Of a stretch of DNA of 64,000 bases, positions 21,591-31,700 are shown in pieces (positions within the stretch are counted from its first letter, which is position 1; every line of letters starts with the position of its first letter). The DNA is from Mesostigma viride. Lineage: Eukaryota; Streptophyta; Mesostigmatophyceae; Mesostigmatales; Mesostigmataceae. The notes beneath the pieces were generated by a model, which saw nothing but the letters and a program-made list of their open reading frames with translations, had not been told where the DNA came from and searched no databases. The stretch spans positions 2,234,745 through 2,298,744 of the forward strand of contig RPFO01000392.1 in assembly GCA_009746045.1 (NCBI GenBank), given 5' to 3'. Made by a program: the position numbers and the translations under genes.

Positions 21591-21913
21591 TGAGCCGACG
21601 GAGTGCACTACCAACGCTTGAGTAGTGGCCTCGCTAGTGCCTGGCAGGCCGGGCGGAACTACAGCCGGATCGAGCTGCAGGCGAATTTTCTTGGCTCATC
21701 GCAGCCGCCAGGCTGCGTTGCGTAGTCGAGCGTTTGCTCGTCATAATATTGCGTTTTAGTTTCGGAATAATATATCAGCATGTGCGTCTTAGAAAGACGA
21801 AGCGATAGTGATATTCACGGCCGAATTAATTTGGTGCCCAAACGTGAACTTTAGGCATGAGCTCCGCCGTCAGCCATGGCTAGTACCTCGTGGCTGGTGG
21901 CTCGTGGCTTTGC

Positions 21914-22020
21914 AGGAAGTAGCTTAGAATGTATTAAAAGCCATATGCCCCTTCTCCGGGATATGTGCTACATATATACTCCCAACGGAGTTATGTTCCT
22001 AATTAATTAATTAATTAATT
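21914..22020 (+). mobile_element. Retroelement 3' end with hairpin and TTAATTAA tail (type C)
   Basis: The block beginning GGAAGTAGCTTAGAATGTAT also occurs at 46850. It ends in ACTCC-CAAC-GGAGT, which forms a perfect 5-bp stem with a CAAC loop, then TATGTTCC and a (TTAA)n tail. The tail abuts repeat D exactly at the duplicated ATGCTCCGT. Confidence 0.75.
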
Positions 22021-22351
22021 ATGCTCCGTCAAGTCCGGTGTTTCTTGCAACGTCACCCACATCTGTTCGGTGCTGCCCAGGGCTTGGCACAAGCTCTACA
22101 AACAGGTCGTGGACCGGCTGGATCGCGTAGTATCTCCGCACATCTGAACCCTGTGATGCCAGATCTCCTTTGCGGCCGCGCTCCGATCTTGGCACTGGAT
22201 TCGTTGTCCACACCGTCGCGTTGCTGCAGCAACACGATGTTTAATTTCTGGCATACGCGGGCTTTTGGTTCCCGCCACACATTTGAAAGTGCTTCCTCCG
22301 GATTTTTGCCTTTGCACCGTGTGCAGTTTATGGACGTTTGGAAACATGGCA

Positions 22352-22925
22352 CTAATTAGACTCGTGCTCCCGTTGGCTAAACATTAATTAAACATTAATT
22401 AAACATTAATTAAACACCTGCTCCCGTTGGGGAGTCACGGAGCACCGAAGTGCTTTTAATCCCTGTGTGTGCACAACAGGAGAATTAAAGGGCAGAGACC
22501 CCCAGTCTCCTTCATGCCAAAGGCATGCCACAGCTGCATTCGGGCGCGCTAGCTAAAAAGGACATGCTGACGATCCGGCAAACTGCGGTTGCAATAAGAC
22601 CCATGTGAGCGTGGCATAAGAAGTAGTGTGGGCAAGTAATCTGAACATAGCCAGGGCGTAGCATGGCTGTACTAGGACTAGGCTAAGGCTATGGCTGGTT
22701 GTGTACCGTGCGTTGGCGGCACGTGACTAGGTATGGTGGCACAGCTAGGCAAACATTCTAAGCATGGCTGCCTTAGCGGCAGTGACTCCAATGGATACAA
22801 GCTAGGGCTATTGCTATTCTAGCCCGCTGGGGGCGTCCACATCTTGTGGTTGATCATCAGGTCCCCGCCCCTCCAGTACACCTTGGGCTTCTGGGGGTCC
22901 TGCTTATGGCGGAGGTATTCCGGCC
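22352..22925 (-). mobile_element. 5'-truncated ORF1-only retroelement (type B) with target-site duplication
   Basis: It is flanked by AAACATGGCA at 22342-22351 and 22926-22935. Read on the minus strand it starts inside the ORF1 C-terminus (WPEYLRHKQDPQKPKVYWRG), continues through the same 3' UTR as 48595-48960, then the CTCCC-CAAC-GGGAG hairpin and a reiterated TTTAATTAATG tail. This is the structure expected from target-primed reverse transcription. Confidence 0.85.
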
Positions 22926-23308
22926 AAACATGGCATGGCTAACGTAATGACTGACTAGCTAGACCTTTTCAGTGGTTTTCCATTTGCGGTTATTTCCTCG
23001 TAAATGGTGGGAAAGCGATCGCATGGCTGGTGCTCACCACTAGATCGACACTCCCAGCCAGTTAGGCTCGAAACACACGCCCTGATCAGATCATGCAAGC
23101 AAGCTGTTTCCGGCCCCACCGTCTAGGTCATCTAGTCGCTCTACACGTAAGCCAGCCATAATTTCATTAACGCACAAGGCTACACATTTCCATTTCCAAT
23201 CATATTCATCATCCTGAACGACTCAATGGCGGACAATGTAACAGCAGGCTCGAGCTACCATGGTCCGAATTCTCCCGATTTCTGGCCTGCGCTGGTTGTC
23301 TCCTTGAT

Positions 23309-23932
23309 ATGTCGAGTGAAAATTGGTTTATATTTACATACGTCACAACAACATGTATTAAGAGCGACAATTGGCGCTGGTGACAACTTTCCCACGGCAT
23401 GATGCAGCACGAAAGTCGTGCTGATGCGGTGAGGACACGTGCGGTGAAACAAGGTAGCTTGTGCCCTCTGCCATGTTGCATATTATCCAGCACCCACTGG
23501 GTGCACATCCTTGTGTGACGTGCACTTCTGTGAAATGCACAGCTAAGCTGTGCACACTATGAGCTTGGGGGGTGCATGTGCATCCCTGTTTCGCATGTAT
23601 CCGAAGTATACAAGACCCTGCAAAGACTATGTGCTTATGACACTACCAAAACCATTGTCGTTTGCGCAATGGAGTCCATTCTGGTAATGGAAAACAATCT
23701 TCCCAGTCCTTTCCGCTGGATCCCAGGACCTCCATCTGGAAGAGCATTGCCATGGCCAGCTCTCCAGCTAGTCGTGGCCAGCCATGGCCAACAAAAGCAA
23801 CGGCAGGGAAATTCATGAATGCGTGTTGAAGGGCGTTAGCATTCCTTGCTGGCAGGCGCTAATTCGATGCATATATTGCGATGCTTGCCTCGGCCCATTG
23901 GTCCTTGTTGCTGAGCATATAGAAAACGCTGC
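23309..23932. other. Intergenic / 3' flank of the thioesterase gene
   Basis: I see no exon here. It should contain the 3' UTR of the minus-strand thioesterase gene. Confidence 0.5.
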
Positions 23933-26900
23933 CTAGTTAGCGCTGCTTGGCTGCTTGCTGATGAGCTTGGCAGAGACCAGGGCGGATAGGAGCAGTGCCG
24001 AGATTTTCTCTGGCGGCGGGATGCCCTTTGGAAGCGAGGATATCTGTTCCACCGTAGATGCACCAGCTGTGTTCACGGCGGGTGATTTCGGTGCTTCCTC
24101 GGCACAAGTCGTTTTCCTGGCCGAGACAGGGTTCACCATCCGCCTGGCGTCCATCCCTACACCGGCAGGGACAGGGATGCCATCTGGCAGCGGCCCCCGC
24201 GCATGGTTCTCCACCCAGCATCCGGCACGCGGCAGGTTGATGGCGCATGATGTCTTCCCCTCCCACCTCGTGTACCCGCGCGCAAACTCCGTCCCCCCCC
24301 CCGACGCGCACACCGTATGCATGAGCCGGGCGGACATGGAGGGATCAAACACTTTTGACAGCTGCTTGCCCCCATTCTTCTCTGAGTGACTGCTGGTATC
24401 CGCAGCAGCACCCGTGGAGGGCTCCCCTTCCCTGGCCTGGGGCACAGCAGCCCCGTTGGCCTCCGGTGCCCACAGCGCAGCCAACGAGTCGACGCTGCAC
24501 TCGAGCGGGCACTCGCTGCGGAACTCCATCTTGAGGGAACGCAGCTCGTGGCTCTCCGCCAGCTCGTGAGGGATGGCCTGTGGTCAGACACCGTGCGATA
24601 AGTGCGACAATTCTAAGCATGCGTTAGTTGAACCATGCATCGGTTGAACATGCCATACTTCAACACGAGATGGTCGAACATGCATTGGTTTTGACATCGT
24701 GCAATAATGCTTCAAATGGAGCAGCTTTGCCTTATCGCAAGAGAGGATTGGCTTTGGGTGAAGCGCCGTGGAAGGCAACCCAAGCAAGACAGACCAGCCA
24801 GCCAGGGTCTAAAGGCATCCTCGCCATTCCATGGGTTCAGTGTGCAGGAGGCTCCTGCTATGGTGCCGCCCGACATCACGCAGGTCCTGTCCCTGCCTTG
24901 TGGGGCATGCAAGGGCTTGATGCATGGCATTGCGTTCGGCTGGCCACGTGGAATACACAACTCAATAGCCTGGCAACTCCAAACGCATGTTACACCCTGT
25001 CACGTTCATAGAGGCATACACCCTGTCACATCCATTAAACAGCGTGTCACCTTTCCTATTGCCTACGTTGTCCTAGTCACCTGTCACCATGCTTGGCCTC
25101 ACCTCCATCATCCACTCGATGTAGGTGACGTTGTTCAGGTGGTCGTTCATGTCCAGATCCGATTTCCGCGCCTGCACACATCATGGCACTCAAGCAGGGG
25201 AGAGAAAGAACATACCCATCATTTATCAGAGGAAAAGAATAGATAATACAAGTTTGCTTTCGAAGATGAGCCATATCCTCAAAGCATGGCCTTCCGGCGT
25301 GCATGCAAGACCCAGTGTTTGCAGCTGCCCAACCAGTACAGCTGCTGCCGAGTGTAAGTATGAAAAATGATGTCATTCCCCCCGCAAGCGCCAGCACTCT
25401 TCCTTGAAGGGTCGGTATGTCTCTCCAGCAGTCATGCTGCAAATGCATAGCATAGCCTGATCACCTCCCTGCCGCCTGGAGTGTCCAAAGTTTGACAACT
25501 GGGAATGAGGGAAGCCAAAGCGGCTTACGTGACAGCTGGCACAAGTCACCACCTGTCAATGCCAACGCTCATCGCACGTGCACGCCCCACCAGTGGTCCA
25601 TGGACCAAGCCATTCCATTCACACCACGCTTTTGGCCCACTGCCTGTGCCACGGCACCAGCAGCCACTCACCAGCATGGCCTTACTAGACAATCTATTTC
25701 TACTCACCAGCATCTTTTTGCTGGACCAGTCGGCGTCGGCCTCGGTGGGCGACACCACCTTCATCGTGTACTCGTTTAGCGCGTCCCCTGAGATGCCCGG
25801 ACTGTGCACGCGGCACGAGGGGGAGGCGGAGGCACGCAGGATCCATGGGTGGCAGCATGGCATGGTGGGGTTAGGTGTCCATAGTAGTAAATATAGTACG
25901 ATATTTAGCGCGGCTTGACATGATGCCAGACCAGGCCTGACCCAGCGTGGGCAGCTGGCCTGGCCGTAACCATAACCAAACCCTGCACGGCCCCTCTGGT
26001 ACCCGACACGCCCTCACCTGCAGCATGAGGTGCTGAGCATTCCCTATCATCCGGCGCCGCTCTTACCTGGAGATGATGTGCTGCAGCTCATCCATCGCAT
26101 ACTGTGGGATGCGCACCAGCTTGCGGGTGTCCATGTTGATGGGGACCCACGTGCTGGCGCATGCACCGTGAGGCAGGCAAACAGGCATGCAGGGACAGTC
26201 CATGTGGCGCGGGGGACAGGATTGGTCAGGGACGGGTTGGGAAGGAAGGGGCAGCATTTGTTGCATGCAAACAACCAGAAAGGCACCGTGTGAAACGCAC
26301 AAGGGGCTCCCGAAACAGAGACATAAGAATTTGGTTGCCATGTGAAGCCTGAGCTTGGCTATCTAGAGCCCCATCCCTATTGCTGGTTGTAGTGTGTACC
26401 CTTTCCGGCTACGCCTCCCTGGCAGGCCCCTGACGCGGGTCCAACACATGACCCAATACATGACCGTGGTGCGGGCACAACGCAGGGGACAAGGCAGCCA
26501 GGGCATGGAGGAAGGGTATCCGGGTGGCCAAGGCGTCGATGTAATGGCCCGGGACAGGATGGTGCCGGTGCTAGATGCTGCGCCCTCACCTGATGGCTGC
26601 GCCCAGCCTCTCCCCCGTGGCAGCGTTGCGGATCACCCACTCGCGCGACACGCCGAGCCGCTTGAGCGATGACAAGAAGGTTTCCACCACCACCTTGTCC
26701 TTCCTGTGAATGCAAGCGTGGCGTGCGCGCAGGGATGAAACATTGGTAGAGGTCACTGCGAGGGTAGGCCAGGTTGTCCAAACCTGGCCGGCGTAGCTCC
26801 CTGCGGTGAGTTACAGGCTGGGTCACACAGCGGGGAACAGGTGGCTGGTTGGACCATGCATGGCAGTGAGAGCGGTGGTTTCACAACCTGAAACACAATC

Positions 26901-27888
26901 ATGTCGAAATCAATCCAATTTGTCGTTACACACCGAAACCATCGCTGATATTCGCAGATTTGTGATACTATGCAATGCTATGGAAGCATGCAGATGTGGC
27001 GAGTCAAAAACCGCTGTGTGCATGAAAATCCCGCAAAAAGCACGGCGCTCACCGCGGGTGGAAGAGGACTCATCACCAGGGGTGCCGCACTCACCACAAG
27101 GGGTATGAATCCATCTGGATGTTAATGGACGACAGAACCCACACCACCCGATCAGCGGCCATATCCTCGATGACCTTGGCGGCGGGGTACTTGAAGTTGG
27201 ACATGCAGTGGAGATGGTTGGCAGCCACCTCCTGCAGGGTGCAGGCGCACAGTGCCCACGATATATCGACGTCAATTGCGATCCTGTGGCGACCATGCAA
27301 AAGACACCTAAGACTCGAAATGCGTGGCGGCCTTGGTACTCGCAGACAAGGCATATTCCGAAGCCGTACCAACACAATTTTCACCACCAGGGTGATAATT
27401 TGGGTTCCCGTTTAATTGCAAACGCAGAATTAACGTGCGAGCACCAATTGCGGCCGTCCGCATGGTCGTACCTGCAAGAGGTTCGCGATGGTGGTGATGG
27501 ACGCCGTCCTGTTTACCCCTACTTCATAGAAACGTAATACGAATTCCTCCCTGTACCAATGACCATCCCATGCTAATTCGCCATTGTTGAATATGCCCCC
27601 GTCAATGAATTCCTGTTGGGCTCCATTGACGTGTCCATTTAGGGCGACTGCAGTGTCTTCCCTGCTGAGAGTGGAGCAAGCAACGGTGGCAGAGAGTTTG
27701 AGGTGACGCTTCCTGCTAGACTGTGCCTTTCTTGACTGTCGCAAACATGCTTCTTGCAGTTGACCGGTTCCTATAAACTTAGGGCAGCAAGGAGTCGCGC
27801 CCCCTCCTGCAGACGCACGCTGGGCAACCGAACGGCTTTCTATGGGGGAGCATAATGGTAATGGGCACAGCCCGGACGTCAACGCCAT
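23933..27888 (-). CDS. FAT: Acyl-ACP thioesterase (FatA/FatB family), plastid
   Basis: Releases free fatty acids from acyl-ACP, ending plastid fatty-acid synthesis. Seven exons join in phase: 27888-27472, 27231-27095, 26703-26590, 26153-26067, 25801-25708, 25171-25103, 24577-23933; 520 residues. The start gives a transit peptide (MALTSGLCPLPL..., basic and Ser-rich to about 75). First hot-dog half: FYEVGVNRTASITTIANLLQ (120-139), then EVAANH and NIQMDSYPLW. Second half: LDMNDHLNNVTYIEW (289-303) with catalytic-type D290, N292, H294, then HELRSLKMEFRSECP (316-330; E328, C329). The canonical end is recognisable near TEFARGYTRWEGK. About 100 further residues rich in Pro, Ala and Ser follow, unusual for the family. 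An upstream ATG at 28053 is in frame, but the downstream start gives the better transit peptide. Confidence 0.94.
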
Positions 27889-28773
27889 GAGTGATAATCG
27901 AAAACCCACTTTCACGCGGAGCTGTCGGCCATGGCACGCTGTCTTGAGTTCACACTTTGTACACGGGATTGATGGCCACAACTGAACTGGGCAAGGGATC
28001 TCCGTTTTTGTGTGCTCCGCGCGGGCACCTGAGCTGGCACGCGCTGCTGGCACCGATGGTTTCCGGCAGGCTCGGGTCCTCTCTGTCTGTGTTGCTGGGT
28101 GCGCGCTGCGTGCTCCAAGTCGCCGCCTTTCTGCAATTCTGCGGCTTACAACTCACCTCAACTCAACCCACCAAGCGGACAACCTGCTCAAGCGCCACGT
28201 GGCAGGAGAGCCGTAGTAACAAAGTCACGTCGCGGGGACGACGGTGACAGCAGCCAGTAAGGTATTGAAACGTGCGGCCCCTGCTGAAACGTGACCAGCT
28301 CGGCTTACAGGACTAGGTCGGGGTCGGCCTCCTATCTCGCTGTCCCCAAGCAACTTGGCGCCATTACTTTCCAGGTAAATAAATCCTATGGCGTGAAATG
28401 CGACATGAAACCTGGGCCTAGCTGGCGCGGGGATGCGCGAGCTGGCACTTTCTGTGCCGTCATGTCCTAGCCTGCCGAGGAAAAGATGCCAGGCGGCATT
28501 TCGCAATACGGTAGCGGCTGGCGAATCGTGGTACCCACAGGAAAACCGCGGCAGAGCAGTACAATCATGGATGACGGCATAATTCGCATTCCATAATTGC
28601 CATGGTGTGCAGGGGCCCGTAGGTGGTTCGAACAGGAGTTGGCTCGCCATTTGGGAACTGGCGATTAATTCGATGGACGCGTTTCTATGTAAGAGGTGTT
28701 TGGATTTCATGGATGGAAGGTTAATTATTGTCTGCGGAATGTAATTGGCGAGCTTTTTAGCTATCAATTGGAA
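27889..28773. promoter_or_regulatory. Divergent intergenic region between FAT and the TMCO4-like gene
   Basis: About 885 bp lie between the two start codons and should contain both promoters. No specific element was recognised. The role is inferred from orientation. Confidence 0.4.
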
Positions 28774-31700
28774 ATGGTGGCCACTTTAACGGAATCCGAA
28801 AGATACGCGACCGCTGCCCTGTTCACGCTGGCAATGGGAACTTGCCCCTGCGCTCTAGCGATATCTTCGCCGGAAATAAGCGTCGTTGTGCCCGACAAAA
28901 CCGCTTTGGAGTGGCGAAGGTTTCGCGAGAGAACCCAGCTGGCTGCTTACAGGCTGCTAAAGCTACCGCCGTCGTCGTTCACAGGGCTGCTTGCGCTGTC
29001 TCAATCGGGAGACGACGAATTGCATGCACATGTTGCCTCGGTAAGACGGGACGAAAATGCTTGAGAGTCATTAATTGTTCTCTTCTCGTTGGCATGCGCT
29101 CTCTTTTGGTGAACTAGGCTGTATGTTGTTTGTTTGTCGCAGCTCATCCTGCGTCCTATGAACTCAATCACGCCTATGAACTCCGGCGTTGCTTCCCTTC
29201 TTGGTTGAGGGACCGCTGCATGTTGGCAGCGACTAGGCATGTTTAACACGGCCGTTGTCATGCCTGTGAAACTACGGATCCTTTGGAAGCATGCCGATGG
29301 CAACCCTTCCCCTATCGTCTCTTTAACACCCCGAAATAGGTTGCTTTTCTCCCTGCTCCACCCTGGCAGTTCACCCGAGTGCTCCTGGGATGGTCCTACT
29401 CCGGCCCCGCGCCCCAGTGGCCTGATTACGCAGAGACCGATGGCACCAGCTGCGAGACCAGTGCCACAAACAGTGGCCACGTGGCGGAGAAAAGTAGCGG
29501 GCATGGTGGGGGTGCTCACCAATCCGCACAACAATCCACGCAACAACTCAGTGACAGCCCCGCCATAGCGCCAACTGGCATCTCTCCAGGGTCTTCCATT
29601 CGCCAAGACACCACTGCCACGTTGGCCGCCACCCCTGACCTTGGCGCACCCACGCATGAATCGAGCGGCAAGGACCCCTCTGGTGACGACCCCTCCCACA
29701 CTGACTGGGTGAGCGTGCCCCGCCGTCGGCCCCCGGTGCGGCGCGACCCACCCCACCCCAACGCGCTGTCGGCCGTATGGAGTCTGCTGCTCGCCGTCAC
29801 GTCCTTCTCCTACGTCGCCATGGAGAGGGGGGCCCGCGCACTCGAGGGGGAGGAGGAGAGGTACACGACGGGGGAGGACGTATCCACTCGCGGGTACGAC
29901 ACGTCCAGTCATGGGGATACCGCGTCCAGCCGTGGAGGTGGCGTCTCTTCTTTTGCTGGCGAACGCGTCTCCTGCGATGCCGCCTCACGCTCTGCTGACA
30001 CGAGCTGCCGACCGAACGCCATCTACCGGTCGCATAGCGTGCCTGTCACCGAGGGGGGCATTCGAGGCTTGGCGGTGGCGCTGGAACGGGCGTCCATGTC
30101 GGATCAGTCGGGTGCCCATGTGATGACGGACGGCAGCGGTGACGAGCCTGCCTCTGCGAGGACGCAGCGTGCGTCTGCAGGCACAGGTCGGGAGGCCACT
30201 GGTGGCACGCCCCCCCAGCTGCTGGAAACGTCGCCATCACGTGGACCTGGGCCTACCCCCCTGCTACCGTCCGGTGGAAGCGGCCATGGAGCTGTAACAG
30301 CCCCAATTTCGCTGTCCTCCTCTAGTTCTGGCTTGCCTGCCACCAGCACGGACGGTGGCGGAGGTGCTGCATGTGCGCCCATGCCCACGAGCCAGCCGCC
30401 CCTTCCCCCCCCTGGAACCGCCGCGCCCAGGGTGCCCCAAGGGTCCTCCGCCGCCATGTCCCTCTGGTTCCGCGAGCGGCTGGACTCTACTCACTCCCGT
30501 CACAAGCCCACGCCGCTGTCGCCCTCGTCGTCATGCCCGCCCGCGTCGCCCACACCGGGGGCAGGCAGCAGCATATGCGGCCCTTCTCTCTCTGGCGGCG
30601 ACGCGCATGTGCTGGCGCGCACACGGTCACAGTCACAGGCGGCACATCATGCGCACTTGGCTGGCCAGCGGTGTCCCTCTGCGCCGCTACTGGGGGAGGC
30701 GGATGGGACGGGCGGGGCATGTGCATGCCATCGCGGCGGTGGGGGCGAGGAGGAGGATAGCGCGAGGGGCAGCATGGGGGGCCAGGTGGCGGCATTGTGG
30801 GAGGGCGGCATGGCCGGTGTGCCAGCAGGGGCAGTACCTGCATGGGAGTATGACGCCCGCACACGCACAGCGCTCAAGAGGGTGGCGGGATGGCTGGGGG
30901 TCGAGTTGACCGTGCTGGTGGGTAGGATCTGTGCGGCGATGGAGTTGACCATGCTGGTGGTAAGGATGTGTTCTGTGATGGTGAGCAATGGGGAGTGCTT
31001 AATGCACACACTTGGCAGGTTGGCTGGGCTTTGAGCTGGCTGTGCTGGTAAGATGGGGGGGGTTGATGCTGCTGTGTGCTGCTCAGATACAGATCCAGAT
31101 TGGTGGTGGGACAGGGGCTGGGATGATGCACCACGCGGGTTAGGAGTGGCCTCGTGGGATGCTGCCTGCTGGTGAGGAAAGGGGCTCGAGTGGGGGGGTG
31201 GCGCCTGCTGATGAGGAAAGGGGCAGGGTGTGCGCTTGCTGGGAGGAAGGGGCTACAGGGATGCATGTCGTAGCCAGTTGTCGTGCGTCTGCGGGTGCCG
31301 GCGTATGTGTGAAGGGGTTGCCCATCCACATTGGTTGCGGACACCATCCACATTGGTTGCGGACACCATTCACATTGATGTGCGGTGGGTGCCTAGCAAC
31401 CAGCGGACGCGTTGAATCCATCGTCGCGTCGCTTGCCGTTTGTTCAAGTGGTCGTCCCAATGGTTCTTCAATCGGTTGTCCAACTGATTTTCCCAGGCGG
31501 TGTGCATGTTTCAACTCTGATGGTCCCATTGTACGTGTCTTCCGGCGTGTGCACTTCGGCCAGTACCCAGACCACACGTCACGCGTGGTTGCCCTGCCAA
31601 GCCATACCCCATGCGTCAGCCATTGTGTCTCGCATTGTGCTATTTATGGTATCGGTTTGGATGTTCTATGTTTTTGAAAAACCATCCACCATACCGTCTG

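Larger units (their letters stand above)
19771..21900. other. Repeat-derived intergenic DNA, no intact gene seen
   Basis: This lies inside the 5.3-kb insertion. It includes a tandem repeat at 20916-21035 and a coding relic at 21231-21590. An open stretch of 115 codons at 20030-20377 matches nothing I recognise and I do not call it as a gene. Confidence 0.5.
16600..23308 (+). mobile_element. Interspersed repeat D, copy 1, split by two insertions
   Basis: Pieces 16600-16685, 22021-22351 and 22936-23308 together match the uninterrupted copy at 35109-35865. The first gap holds 5.3 kb (16686-22020) flanked by ATGCTCCGT at 16677 and 22021. The second holds 574 bp flanked by AAACATGGCA. The first two pieces contain a reading frame on the plus strand in which several changes between copies are synonymous ([13 protein letters not shown]...), so D probably derives from coding sequence. 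Confidence 0.75.
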
